From contig JAYMYS010000020.1 in assembly GCA_037954015.1 (NCBI GenBank), positions 372,001-436,000 of the forward strand: a DNA stretch of 64,000 nucleotides, given 5' to 3'. A program made the position numbers and the translations under genes. The notes below the pieces were generated by a model, which searched no databases, had not been told where the DNA came from, and worked only from the letters and a program-made list of their open reading frames with translations. Below are positions 46,301 through 58,188 of this stretch, one piece after another. Positions within the stretch are counted from its first letter, which is position 1; every line of letters starts with the position of its first letter. The stretch is from Psophocarpus tetragonolobus. Taxonomy: Eukaryota > Streptophyta > Magnoliopsida > Fabales > Fabaceae.

Positions 46301-49300
46301 GAACAAGAGGAGGAAGAAGAAGTAGTCGAAGGAGGTGAGATGAAGAAGAAGAATGGGAAAAAGGAGAAAAAGAGGAAGAGGAAGAAGGAGGGGAAGGGAA
46401 GGGAAGAAGAACCAGAAGAAGTGGAATCTGGACGAGAAGAGGAAGAAGAAGAAGAAGAAGTGTAAGAATAAGATTTGGGGGAAGGAGAACAAGAGGAAGA
46501 GCAACAATGGGAAGCAACAGAAGTCGGGGATGGAGAAAAAGAGGAAGGGGAAGACGGAAAGGAAAGAAAAAGAAGTTGTGGAAGGAGAAGAAGTGGAAGA
46601 AGAGGAAGAGGAAGAAGTGTAAGCAGAACAAGAGGAAGAAGGAGACGAAAATGAAGAAGAACAACAAGTAGAAGTAGAAGAAGTGGTAGAAGGAGAGAAT
46701 AAGAGGAATATGAGGAAGTAGTGGAATGAAAGGAGATGAAGAAGAAGAAGTGGAAGAAGGAGACCAATAGGAAGAAGAAGAAGAAGTGGAAGAATGAGAA
46801 AAAGAGGAGGAAGAAGAAGCAATGGAAGGAAAGGGGAATGAGGAAGAAGTGGAACAAGTAGGAGAAGAAGAAGGGGAGGAAGAAGAAGTAGTGTAGGCAG
46901 AAGAAGGGGAAGAAGGAGAAGAGAGGGAAGAAGAAGAACAAGTGGATGTAGTAGAAGTGGAAGAAGGTGAAAAAGAGGAAGAAGAAAAACTAGTTGAAGG
47001 AGTGAGGATGATGGAGAAGAAGGAGAACAAGAGGTAAAAATGCAAGTGGAAGCAGAAGAAGGAGAAAAAGAGGGATATGACGAAGGAAAGGAAGAAGAAG
47101 AAGGAGATGAAGATGAAGAAAAGAAAGGAAAGGAGAGGATGAAGAAGAACTGGAAGAAAAAGAACAAGAGGAGGCAGGAGAAGTGGAAGAAAGATAAGAA
47201 GAGGAAGAAGAAGGAGAGTAACTAGAAGAAGTGGAAGAAGGAGAAGAAAAGGAAGAAGAAGAAGATGTGGAAAGTGAAGAAGGTGAACAAGAGGAGGAAG
47301 AAGAAGTAGTCGAAGGAGGTGAGATGAAGAAGAAGAATTGGAAAAAGGAGAAAAAGAGGAAGAGGAAGAAGGAGGGGAAGGGAAGGGAAGAAGAACCAGA
47401 AGAAGTGGAATCTGGACGAGAAGAGGAAGAAGAAGAAGAAGAAGTGTAAGAATAAGATTTGGGGGAAGGAGAACAAGAGGAAGAGCAACAATGGGAAGCA
47501 ACAGAAGTCGGGGATGGAGAAAAAGAGGAAGGGGAAGACGGAAAGGAAAGAAAAAGAAGTTGTGGAAGGAGAAGAAGTGGAAGAAGAGGAAGAGGAAGAA
47601 GTGTAAGCAGAACAAGAGGAAGAAGGAGACGAAAATGAAGAAGAACAACAAGTAGAAGTAGAAGAAGTGGTAGAAGGAGAGAATAAGAGGAATATGAGGA
47701 AGTAGTGGAATGAAAGGAGATGAAGAAGAAGAAGTGGAAGAAGGAGACCAATAGGAAGAAGAAGAAGAAGTGGAAGAATGAGAAAAAGAGGAGGAAGAAG
47801 AAGCAATGGAAGGAAAGGGGAATGAGGAAGAAGTGGAACAAGTAGGAGAAGAAGAAGGGGAGGAAGAAGAAGTAGTGTAGGCAGAAGAAGGGGAAGAAGG
47901 AGAAGAGAGGGAAGAAGAAGAACAAGTGGATGTAGTAGAAGTGGAAGAAGGTGAACAAGAGGAAGAAGAAAAACTAGTTGAAGGAGTGAGGATGATGGAG
48001 AAGAAGTAGAAGAAGGAGAGCAAGAGGTAAAAATGCAAGTGGAAGCAGAAGAAGGAGAAAAAGAGGGATATGACGAAGGAAAGGAAGAAGAAGAAGGAGA
48101 TGAAGATGAAGAAAAGAAAGGAAAGGAGAGGATGAAGAAGAACTGGAAGAAAAAGAACAAGAGGAGGCAGGAGAAGTGGAAGAAAGATAAGAAGAGGAAG
48201 AAGAAGGAGAGTAACTAGAAGAAGTGGAAGAAGGAGAAGAAAAGGAAGAAGAAGAAGATGTGGAAAGTGAAGAAGGTGAGCAAGAGGAGGAAGAAGAAGT
48301 AGTCGAAGGAGGTGAGATGAAGAAGAAGAATTGGAAAAAGGAGAAAAAGAGGAAGAGGAAGAAGGAGGGGAAGGGAAGAGAAGAAGAACCAGAAGAAGTG
48401 GAATCTGGACGAGAAGAGGAAGAAGAAGAAGAAGAAGTGTAAGAATAAGATTTGGGGGAAGGAGAACAAGAGGAAGAGCAACAATGGGAAGCAACAGAAG
48501 TCGGGGATGGAGAAAAAGAGGAAGGGGAAGACGGAAAGGAAAGAAAAAGAAGTTGTGGAAGGAGAAGAAGTGGAAGAAGAGGAAGAGGAAGAAGTGTAAG
48601 CAGAACAAGAGGAAGAAGGAGACGAAAATGAAGAAGAACAACAAGTAGAAGTAGAAGAAGTGGTAGAAGGAGAGAATAAGAGGAATATGAGGAAGTAGTG
48701 GAATGAAAGGAGATGAAGAAGAAGAAGTGGAAGAAGGAGACCAATAGGAAGAAGAAGAAGAAGTGGAAGAATGAGAAAAAGAGGAGGAAGAAGAAGCAAT
48801 GGAAGGAAAGGGGAATGAGGAAGAAGTGGAACAAGTAGGAGAAGAAGAAGGGGAGGAAGAAGAAGTAGTGTAGGAAGAAGAAGGGGAAGAAGGAGAAGAG
48901 AGGGAAGAAGAAGAACAAGTGGATGTAGTAGAAGTGGAAGAAGGTGAACAAGAGGAAGAAGAAAAACTAGTTGAAGGAGTGAGGATGATGGAGAAGAAGT
49001 AGAAGAAGGAGAACAAGAGGTAAAAATGCAAGTGGAAGCAGAAGAAGGAGAAAAAGAGGGATATGACGAAGGAAAGGAAGAAGAAGAAGGAGATGAAGAT
49101 GAAGAAAAGAAAGGAAAGGAGAGGATGAAGAAGAACTGGAAGAAAAAGAACAAGAGGAGGCAGGAGAAGTGGAAGAAAGATAAGAAGAGGAAGAAGAAGG
49201 AGAGTAACTAGAAGAAGTGGAAGAAGGAGAAGAAAAGGAAGAAGAAGAAGATGTGGAAAGTGAAGAAGGTGAACAAGAGGAGGAAGAAGAAGTAGTCGAA

Positions 49301-52300
49301 GGAGGTGAGATGAAGAAGAAGAATTGGAAAAAGGAGAAAAAGAGGAAGAGGAAGAAGGAGGGGAAGGGAAGGGAAGAAGAACCAGAAGAAGTGGAATCTG
49401 GACGAGAAGAGGAAGAAGAAGAAGAAGAAGTGTAAGAATAAGATTTGGGGGAAGGAGAACAAGAGGAAGAGCAACAATGGGAAGCAACAAAGGTCGGGAA
49501 TGGAGAAAAAGAGGAAGGAGAAGACGGAAAGGAAAGAAAAAGAAGTTGTGGAAGGAGAAGAAGTGGAAGAAGAGGAAGAGGAAGAAGTGTAAGCAGAACA
49601 AGAGGAAGAAGGAGACGAAAATGAAGAAGAACAACAAGTAGAAGTAGAAGAAGTGGTAGAAGGAGAGAATAAGAGGAATATGAGGAAGTAGTGGAATGAA
49701 AGGAGATGAAGAAGAAGAAGTGGAAGAAGGAGACCAATAGGAAGAAGAAGAAGAAGTGGAAGAATGAGAAAAAGAGGAGGAAGAAGAAGCAATGGAAGGA
49801 AAGGGGAATGAGGAAGAAGTGGAACAAGTAGGAGAAGAAGAAGGGGAGGAAGAAGAAGTAGTGTAGGCAGAAGAAGGGGAAGAAGGAGAAGAGAGGGAAG
49901 AAGAAGAACAAGTGGATGTAGTAGAAGTGGAAGAAGGTGAACAAGAGGAAGAAGAAAAACTAGTTGAAGGAGTGAGGATGATGGAGAAGAAGTAGAAGAA
50001 GGAGAACAAGAGGTAAAAATGCAAGTGGAAGCAGAAGAAGGAGAAAAAGAGGGATATGACGAAGGAAAGGAAGAAGAAGAAGGAGATGAAGATGAAGAAA
50101 AGAAAGGAAAGGAGAGGATGAAGAAGAACTGGAAGAAAAAGAACAAGAGGAGGCAGGAGAAGTGGAAGAAAGATAAGAAGAGGAAGAAGAAGGAGAGTAA
50201 CTAGAAGAAGTGGAAGAAGGAGAAGAAAAGGAAGAAGAAGAAGATGTGGAAAGTGAAGAAGGTGAACAAGAGGAGGAAGAAGAAGTAGTCGAAGGAGGTG
50301 AGATGAAGAAGAAGAATTGGAAAAAGGAGAAAAAGAGGAAGAGGAAGAAGGAGGGGAAGGGAAGGGAAGAAGAACCAGAAGAAGTGGAATCTGGACGAGA
50401 AGAGGAAGAAGAAGAAGAAGAAGCGTAAGAATAAGATTTGGGGGAAGGAGAACAAGAGGAAGAGCAACAATGGGAAGCAACAGAAGTCGGGGATGGAGAA
50501 AAAGAGGAAGGAGAAGACGGAAAGGAAAGAAAAAGAAGTTGTGGAAGGAGAAGAAGTGGAAGAAGAGGAAGAGGAAGAAGTGTAAGCAGAACAAGAGGAA
50601 GAAGGAGACGAAAATGAAGAAGAACAACAAGTAGAAGTAGAAGAAGTGGTAGAAGGAGAGAATAAGAGGAATATGAGGAAGTAGTGGAATGAAAGGAGAT
50701 GAAGAAGAAGAAGTGGAAGAAGGAGACCAATAGGAAGAAGAAGAAGAAGTGGAAGAATGAGAAAAAGAGGAGGAAGAAGAAGCAATGGAAGGAAAGGGGA
50801 ATGAGGAAGAAGTGGAACAAGTAGGAGAAGAAGAAGGGGAGGAAGAAGAAGTAGTGTAGGCAGAAGAAGGGGAAGAAGGAGAAGAGAGGGAAGAAGAAGA
50901 ACAAGTGGATGTAGTAGAAGTGGAAGAAGGTGAACAAGAGGAAGAAGAAAAACTAGTTGAAGGAGTGAGGATGATGGAGAAGAAGTAGAAGAAGGAGAAC
51001 AAGAGGTAAAAATGCAAGTGGAAGCAGAAGAAGGAGAAAAAGAGGGATATGACGAAGGAAAGGAAGAAGAAGAAGGAGATGAAGATGAAGAAAAGAAAGG
51101 AAAGGAGAGGATGAAGAAGAACTGGAAGAAAAAGAACAAGAGGAGGCAGGAGAAGTGGAAGAAAGATAAGAAGAGGAAGAAGAAGGAGAGTAACTAGAAG
51201 AAGTGGAAGAAGGAGAAGAAAAGGAAGAAGAAGAAGATGTGGAAAGTGAAGAAGGTGAGCAAGAGGAGGAAGAAGAAGTAGTCGAAGGAGGTGAGATGAA
51301 GAAGAAGAATTGGAAAAAGGAGAAAAAGAGGAAGAGGAAGAAGGAGGGGAAGGGAAGGGAAGAAGAACCAGAAGAAGTGGAATCTGGACGAGAAGAGGAA
51401 GAAGAAGAAGAAGAAGTGTAAGAATAAGATTTGGGGGAAGGAGAACAAGAGGAAGAGCAACAATGGGAAGCAACAGAAGTCAGGGATGGAGAAAAAGAGG
51501 AAGGAGAAGACGGAAAGGAAAGAAAAAGAAGTTGTGGAAGGAGAAGAAGTGGAAGAAGAGGAAGAGGAAGAAGTGTAAGCAGAACAAGAGGAAGAAGGAG
51601 ACGAAAATGAAGAAGAACAACAAGTAGAAGTAGAAGAAGTGGTAGAAGGAGAGAATAAGAGGAATATGAGGAAGTAGTGGAATGAAAGGAGATGAAGAAG
51701 AAGAAGTGGAAGAAGGAGACCAATAGGAAGAAGAAGAAGAAGTGGAAGAATGAGAAAAAGAGGAGGAAGAAGAAGCAATGGAAGGAAAGGGGAATGAGGA
51801 AGAAGTGGAACAAGTAGGAGAAGAAGAAGGGGAGGAAGAAGAAGTAGTGTAGGCAGAAGAAGGGGAAGAAGGAGAAGAGAGGGAAGAAGAAGAACAAGTG
51901 GATGTAGTAGAAGTGGAAGAAGGTGAACAAGAGGAAGAAGAAAAACTAGTTGAAGGAGTGAGGATGATGGAGAAGAAGTAGAAGAAGGAGAACAAGAGGT
52001 AAAAATGCAAGTGGAAGCAGAAGAAGGAGAAAAAGAGGGATATGACGAAGGAAAGGAAGAAGAAGAAGGAGATGAAGATGAAGAAAAGAAAGGAAAGGAG
52101 AGGATGAAGAAGAACTGGAAGAAAAAGAACAAGAGGAGGCAGGAGAAGTGGAAGAAAGATAAGAAGAGGAAGAAGAAGGAGAGTAACTAGAAGAAGTGGA
52201 AGAAGGAGAAGAAAAGGAAGAAGAAGAAGATGTGGAAAGTGAAGAAGGTGAGCAAGAGGAGGAAGAAGAAGTAGTCGAAGGAGGTGAGATGAAGAAGAAG

Positions 52301-55300
52301 AATTGGAAAAAGGAGAAAAAGAGGAAGAGGAAGAAGGAGGGGAAGGGAAGGGAAGAAGAACCAGAAGAAGTGGAATCTGGACGAGAAGAGGAAGAAGAAG
52401 AAGAAGAAGCGTAAGAATAAGATTTGGGGGAAGGAGAACAAGAGGAAGAGCAACAATGGGAAGCAACAGAAGTCGGGGATGGAGAAAAAGAGGAAGGAGA
52501 AGACGGAAAGGAAAGAAAAAGAAGTTGTGGAAGGAGAAGAAGTGGAAGAAGAGGAAGAGGAAGAAGTGTAAGCAGAACAAGAGGAAGAAGGAGACGAAAA
52601 TGAAGAAGAACAACAAGTAGAAGTAGAAGAAGTGGTAGAAGGAGAGAATAAGAGGAATATGAGGAAGTAGTGGAATGAAAGGAGATGAAGAAGAAGAAGT
52701 GGAAGAAGGAGACCAATAGGAAGAAGAAGAAGAAGTGGAAGAATGAGAAAAAGAGGAGGAAGAAGAAGCAATGGAAGGAAAGGGGAATGAGGAAGAAGTG
52801 GAACAAGTAGGAGAAGAAGAAGGGGAGGAAGAAGAAGTAGTGTAGGCAGAAGAAGGGGAAGAAGGAGAAGAGAGGGAAGAAGAAGAACAAGTGGATGTAG
52901 TAGAAGTGGAAGAAGGTGAACAAGAGGAAGAAGAAAAACTAGTTGAAGGAGTGAGGATGATGGAGAAGAAGTAGAAGAAGGAGAACAAGAGGTAAAAATG
53001 CAAGTGGAAGCAGAAGAAGGAGAAAAAGAGGGATATGACGAAGGAAAGGAAGAAGAAGAAGGAGATGAAGATGAAGAAAAGAAAGGAAAGGAGAGGATGA
53101 TGAAGAACTGGAAGAAAAAGAACAAGAGGAGGCAGGAGAAGTGGAAGAAAGATAAGAAGAGGAAGAAGAAGGAGAGTAACTAGAAGAAGTGGAAGAAGGA
53201 GAAGAAAAGGAAGAAGAAGAAGATGTGGAAAGTGAAGAAGGTGAACAAGAGGAGGAAGAAGAAGTAGTCGAAGGAGGTGAGATGAAGAAGAAGAATTGGA
53301 AAAAGGAGAAAAAGAGGAAGAGGAAGAAGGAGGGGAAGGGAAGGGAAGAAGAACCAGAAGAAGTGGAATCTGGACGAGAAGAGGAAGAAGAAGAAGAAGA
53401 AGTGTAAGAATAAGATTTGGGGGAAGGAGAACAAGAGGAAGAGCAACAATGGGAAGCAACAGAAGTCGGGGATGGAGAAAAAGAGGAAGGAGAAGACGGA
53501 AAGGAAAGAAAAAGAAGTTGTGGAAGGAGAAGAAGTGGAAGAAGAGGAAGAGGAAGAAGTGTAAGCAGAACAAGAGGAAGAAGGAGACGAAAATGAAGAA
53601 GAACAACAAGTAGAAGTAGAAGAAGTGGTAGAAGGAGAGAATAAGAGGAATATGAGGAAGTAGTGGAATGAAAGGAGATGAAGAAGAAGAAGAAGTGGAA
53701 GAAGGAGACCAATAGGAAGAAGAAGAAGAAGTGGAAGAATGAGAAAAAGAGGAGGAAGAAGAAGCAATGGAAGGAAAGGGGAATGAGGAAGAAGTGGAAC
53801 AAGTAGGAGAAGAAGAAGGGGAGGAAGAAGAAGTAGTGTAGGCAGAAGAAGGGGAAGAAGGAGAAGAGAGGGAAGAAGAAGAACAAGTGGATGTAGTAGA
53901 AGTGGAAGAAGGTGAACAAGAGGAAGAAGAAAAACTAGTTGAAGGAGTGAGGATGATGGAGAAGAAGTAGAAGAAGGAGAGCAAGAGGTAAAAGTGCAAG
54001 TGGAAGCAGAAGAAGGAGAAAAAGAGGGATATGACTAACGAAAGGAAGAAGAAGAAGGAGATGAAGATGAAGAAAAGAAAGGAAAGGAGAGGATGAAGAA
54101 GAACTGGAAGAAAAAGAACAAGAGGAGGCAGGAGAAGTGGAAGAAAGATAAGAAGAGGAAGAAGAAGGAGAGTAACTAGAAGAAGTGGAAGAAGGAGAAG
54201 AAAAGGAAGAAGAAGAAGATGTGGAAAGTGAAGAAGGTGAACAAGAGGAGGAAGAAGAAGTAGTCGAAGGAGGTGAGATGAAGAAGAAGAATTGGAAAAA
54301 GGAGAAAAAGAGGAAGAGGAAGAAGGAGGGGAAGGGAAGGGAAGAAGAACCAGAAGAAGTGGAATCTGGACGAGAAGAGGAAGAAGAAGAAGAAGAAGCG
54401 TAAGAATAAGATTTGGGGGAAGGAGAACAAGAGGAAGAGCAACAATGGGAAGCAACAGAAGTCGGGGATGGAGAAAAAGAGGAAGGAGAAGACGGAAAGG
54501 AAAGAAAAAGAAGTTGTGGAAGGAGAAGAAGTGGAAGAAGAGGAAGAGGAAGAAGTGTAAGCAGAACAAGAGGAAGAAGGAGACGAAAATGAAGAAGAAC
54601 AACAAGTAGAAGTAGAAGAAGTGGTAGAAGGAGAGAATAAGAGGAATATGAGGAAGTAGTGGAATGAAAGGAGATGAAGAAGAAGAAGTGGAAGAAGGAG
54701 ACCAATAGGAAGAAGAAGAAGAAGTGGAAGAATGAGAAAAAGAGGAGGAAGAAGAAGCAATGGAAGGAAAGGGGAATGAGGAAGAAGTGGAACAAGTAGG
54801 AGAAGAAGAAGGGGAGGAAGAAGAAGTAGTGTAGGCAGAAGAAGGGGAAGAAGGAGAAGAGAGGGAAGAAGAAGAACAAGTGGATGTAGTAGAAGTGGAA
54901 GAAGGTGAACAAGAGGAAGAAGAAAAACTAGTTGAAGGAGTGAGGATGATGGAGAAGAAGGAGAACAAGAGGTAAAAATGCAAGTGGAAGCAGAAGAAGG
55001 AGAAAAAGAGGGATATGACGAAGGAAAGGAAGAAGAAGAAGGAGATGAAGATGAAGAAAAGAAAGGAAAGGAGAGGATGAAGAAGAACTGGAAGAAAAAG
55101 AACAAGAGGAGGCAGGAGAAGTGGAAGAAAGATAAGAAGAGGAAGAAGAAGGAGAGTAACTAGAAGAAGTGGAAGAAGGAGAAGAAAAGGAAGAAGAAGA
55201 AGATGTGGAAAGTGAAGAAGGTGAACAAGAGGAGGAAGAAGAAGTAGTCGAAGGAGGTGAGATGAAGAAGAAGAATTGGAAAAAGGAGAAAAAGAGGAAG

Positions 55301-56520
55301 AGGAAGAAGGAGGGGAAGGGAAGGGAAGAAGAACCAGAAGAAGTGGAATCTGGACGAGAAGAGGAAGAAGAAGAAGAAGAAGCGTAAGAATAAGATTTGG
55401 GGGAAGGAGAACAAGAGGAAGAGCAACAATGGGAAGCAACAGAAGTCGGGGATGGAGAAAAAGAGGAAGGAGAAGACGGAAAGGAAAGAAAAAGAAGTTG
55501 TGGAAGGAGAAGAAGTGGAAGAAGAGGAAGAGGAAGAAGTGTAAGCAGAACAAGAGGAAGAAGGAGACGAAAATGAAGAAGAACAACAAGTAGAAGTAGA
55601 AGAAGTGGTAGAAGGAGAGAATAAGAGGAATATGAGGAAGTAGTGGAATGAAAGGAGATGAAGAAGAAGAAGTGGAAGAAGGAGACCAATAGGAAGAAGA
55701 AGAAGAAGTGGAAGAATGAGAAAAAGAGGAGGAAGAAGAAGCAATGGAAGGAAAGGGGAATGAGGAAGAAGTGGAACAAGTAGGAGAAGAAGAAGGGGAG
55801 GAAGAAGAAGTAGTGTAGGCAGAAGAAGGGGAAGAAGGAGAAGAGAGGGAAGAAGAAGAACAAGTGGATGTAGTAGAAGTGGAAGAAGGTGAACAAGAGG
55901 AAGAAGAAAAACTAGTTGAAGGAGTGAGGATGATGGAGAAGAAGTAGAAGAAGGAGAACAAGAGGTAAAAATGCAAGTGGAAGCAGAAGAAGGAGAAAAA
56001 GAGGGATATGACGAAGGAAAGGAAGAAGAAGAAGGAGATGAAGATGAAGAAAAGAAAGGAAAGGAGAGGATGATGAAGAACTGGAAGAAAAAGAACAAGA
56101 GGAGGCAGGAGAAGTGGAAGAAAGATAAGAAGAGGAAGAAGAAGGAGAGTAACTAGAAGAAGTGGAAGAAGGAGAAGAAAAGGAAGAAGAAGAAGATGTG
56201 GAAAGTGAAGAAGGTGAACAAGAGGAGGAAGAAGAAGTAGTCGAAGGAGGTGAGATGAAGAAGAAGAATTGGAAAAAGGAGAAAAAGAGGAAGAGGAAGA
56301 AGGAGGGGAAGGGAAGGGAAGAAGAACCAGAAGAAGTGGAATCTGGACGAGAAGAGGAAGAAGAAGAAGAAGAAGTGTAAGAATAAGATTTGGGGGAAGG
56401 AGAACAAGAGGAAGAGCAACAATGGGAAGCAACAGAAGTCGGGGATGGAGAAAAAGAGGAAGGAGAAGACGGAAAGGAAAGAAAAAGAAGTTGTGGAAGG
56501 AGAAGAAGTGGAAGAAGAGG

Positions 56521-56525
56521 AAGAG
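56521..56525. repeat. Target-site duplication, left, copy 2 (AAGAG)
   Basis: AAGAG precedes the left LTR and recurs at 58347-58351 after the right LTR. Intact satellite units have a single copy in GAAGAGGAAGAGGAAGAAGTG at this place. Confidence 0.92.
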
Positions 56526-57020
56526 TGATAGAAATCCAGAGGGGTTGGATTCGTTTTGCGGATCTATCTAGGTTGGAAGGTAATAAGTTAACAAAACAAT
56601 GAAAATTGGGTAAACAAGAAAATGGAAAGGATGAAAATGGTTTAACGAAAAGATAGATGACGCCACTTCCAAGGATGGAAGATAAGTCATATGACGCCAC
56701 AAGGGTGGTGATTTACCCTTGATAAGTCTAAGAGAACGCCACAAGGAAAAATTCCTTGATAAGTTCTAAAGAGAAATTCATCTCTCACAAAAGGGTAAAA
56801 CCCAAATATAATTTCACTAATTCAATGGTTCTCCTTAGAGTACAATTCAGCCCCTATTTATAGAATTAGGTGGCTGTTCAAAATCGTAACTCCCAAAAGA
56901 AAAATTAAATACTCTATTATCACGCAATTATCACACATGATTAATTGCAGGTTACATTAATTCCTAAATTAATGAAACGTTACAAAAAATGAAAAGTCAT
57001 TGTCTTCGGCATTCACATCA
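56526..57020 (-). repeat. 3' LTR of copy 2
   Basis: This 495-bp LTR runs from TGATAGAAATCC to CATTCACATCA on the + strand. It matches 57851-58346 except for five instead of six A bases in GGAAAAATTCC near 56745-56755. Its TATA box is at 56855-56862 (minus strand). A leader-type open frame starting at 56700 runs leftwards out of the LTR into the satellite, which is incidental. Confidence 0.95.
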
Positions 57021-57070
57021 TTCCCTCCTTCTTCGAAAAGATTCGTCCCCGAATCTATGACTTTATTTTT
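56969..57070 (-). pseudogene. Relic of gypsy polyprotein C-terminal tail (copy 2)
   Basis: Same relic as in copy 1: an open frame without a start, carrying DSGTNLFEEGGND (Arg to Gly relative to copy 1), overlapping the polypurine tract and entering the LTR. One extra A in the LTR (ACAAAAAATG) shifts the frame past the copy 1 stop, so it ends a few codons later at TAA 56969-56971. The frameshift supports the view that this frame is no longer used. Confidence 0.75.
57021..57033 (-). other. Polypurine tract (copy 2)
   Basis: The minus strand reads AAGAAGGAGGGAA directly before the 3' LTR, identical to copy 1. Confidence 0.9.
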
Positions 57071-57083
57071 CTACAAATTTTAT

Positions 57084-57815
57084 TCACTTATAACGAACAA
57101 AACAACCTCCAGGATCAAATACAACTTGTAAAAAATCATGCATCAAAGAATTTCTCCTTTTTGGTGCCCAGACCCAGACTTGAAAATTTTTCTCATGAGT
57201 TTGAATTTCAACAGTGGACTCGATGTACAATGACGCTCTAGGAGTTATATCAATATTTTTCTTCCTTACCCATGACCATTTGTGTGTTGTATACTCATGA
57301 TCCTGTGCATTTATAATATCAAGAGAAGAAGAAAAATCAATAGCAGTTAAAGTTTTATAGCTCTTTTTCTGTCTTTCTCTTTCCTTTTCTCTCTCTTCTT
57401 CTTCACTCTTTTCTTTTTCTATTTTTCTCTTTTCTTCTCTCTCTTTTTCTATTTTCTCCTTCAACTTAAGTTGATCATCACAAACTTGGCTTGGTGCCAG
57501 AAATTTCAAATTAAGCTTGCGTCCTTCATGCACCAAAGAAACTGAAAATTTTTCAAGATTAATCTTTTTATCCTTTAGCCAAGATCTCCCTAAAAGAAAA
57601 TGACATGAGTCCATGGGAGCAATATCGCATGTCACTTCATCCACGAATTTTCCAACAGTGAATTTAAACTTAGTTTGTCTAGGATGAAGACTCGTCGATA
57701 AGTTGAGTTTATTCACTAATCTTTCGCTCACGACGTTGCTACAGCTTCCTCCATCAACTGCAAATAAACACAAATGACCTTCGATTAAACACCTTGTATA
57801 AAAAATATTCACCAT
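57084..57815 (-). CDS. Retropepsin-like protein with Glu/Lys-rich linker (retroelement copy 2)
   Basis: This intact ORF encodes 243 residues from the ATG at 57815, which corresponds to the copy 1 start. The retropepsin-like part (residues ~5-106) keeps FYTRCLIEG, VDGGSC with Asp21, and FLLG, and is about 85% identical to copy 1. The Glu/Lys-rich linker that follows is nearly unchanged. The last ~95 residues are much more diverged and carry in-frame length differences (about 12 residues missing before WVWAPK), yet the frame stays open and regains FDPGG before six extra residues. The frame is also open upstream to an ATG at 58025 inside the LTR, giving 313 residues. I prefer 57815 because that extension crosses the PBS, depends on one extra base near 57819, and is closed in copy 1. 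Function outside Gag-Pol maturation is unknown. Confidence 0.78.
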   Translation of the reverse strand: MVNIFYTRCLIEGHLCLFAVDGGSCSNVVSERLVNKLNLSTSLHPRQTKFKFTVGKFVDEVTCDIAPMDSCHFLLGRSWLKDKKINLEKFSVSLVHEGRKLNLKFLAPSQVCDDQLKLKEKIEKEREEKRKIEKEKSEEEEREKERERQKKSYKTLTAIDFSSSLDIINAQDHEYTTHKWSWVRKKNIDITPRASLYIESTVEIQTHEKNFQVWVWAPKRRNSLMHDFLQVVFDPGGCFVRYK

Positions 57816-57836
57816 AATTCCAAACCTAGAGCCGAA

Positions 57837-57848
57837 GCTCTGATACCA
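57837..57848 (-). other. Primer-binding site, initiator Met tRNA type (copy 2)
   Basis: The minus strand reads TGGTATCAGAGC two bases after the 5' LTR end, as in copy 1. Confidence 0.93.
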
Positions 57849-57984
57849 ATTGATAGAAATCCAGAGGGGTTGGATTCGTTTTGCGGATCTATCTAGGTTG
57901 GAAGGTAATAAGTTAACAAAACAATGAAAATTGGGTAAACAAGAAAATGGAAAGGATGAAAATGGTTTAACGAAAAGATAGATG

Positions 57985-58090
57985 ACGCCACTTCCAAGGA
58001 TGGAAGATAAGTCATATGACGCCACAAGGGTGGTGATTTACCCTTGATAAGTCTAAGAGAACGCCACAAGGAAAAAATTCCTTGATAAGT
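57985..58090 (-). repeat. Three-unit hairpin repeat in LTR leader (copy 2)
   Basis: Same ACGCCAC...GATAAGT three-unit array as in copy 1, with both inverted repeats intact. The only change in length is one extra A in the loop of the third unit, which leaves the stem unaffected. Confidence 0.72.
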
Positions 58091-58180
58091 TCTAAAGAGA
58101 AATTCATCTCTCACAAAAGGGTAAAACCCAAATATAATTTCACTAATTCAATGGTTCTCCTTAGAGTACAATTCAGCCCC

Positions 58181-58188
58181 TATTTATA
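58181..58188 (-). promoter_or_regulatory. TATA box of 5' LTR (copy 2)
   Basis: The minus strand reads TATAAATA in the same context as in copy 1, predicting leftward transcription of the element from about 58150. Confidence 0.75.

Larger units (their letters stand above)
34306..56525. repeat. Purine-rich ~993-bp satellite array, block 2
   Basis: Continuation of the same array in the same orientation. ACTAGT landmarks are at 35133, 36117, 37110, 38094, 39087, 40080, 41076, 42069, 43056, 44040, 45021, 46005, 46989, 47973, 48966, 49959, 50952, 51945, 52938, 53934, 54927 and 55911. Lengths are 981-996 bp, all multiples of three. The stretch 42069-47972 is enriched for shorter (981-987 bp) units that lack the 9-bp AGTAGAAGA-like segment. 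The unit at 44040 has a local rewrite near 44558-44567 (GTCCATGTAG instead of GTCGGGGATGGAG). Units at 36117, 45021 and 46005 resemble the unit at 721 in carrying GGTGAAAAAGAGG at their right end, which points to duplicated multi-unit segments across the array. Confidence 0.97.

Noticed and set aside
55912..56700. Open frame from the copy 2 3' LTR into the satellite
   Set aside because: It is a chimera of leader sequence and satellite created by the insertion, with no reason to be translated.
33028..57815. Derivation of the satellite from the retroelement's Glu/Lys-rich tract
   Set aside because: Both are purine-rich on one strand, but I see no shared sequence beyond composition, and the retroelement insertions are younger than the array.
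57816..58025. 70-residue N-terminal extension of the copy 2 protease ORF starting inside the LTR
   Set aside because: It crosses the LTR end and PBS, needs one extra base absent from copy 1, and the matching frame in copy 1 is closed by a TGA in the LTR. Another AUG (58114) lies upstream in the leader.
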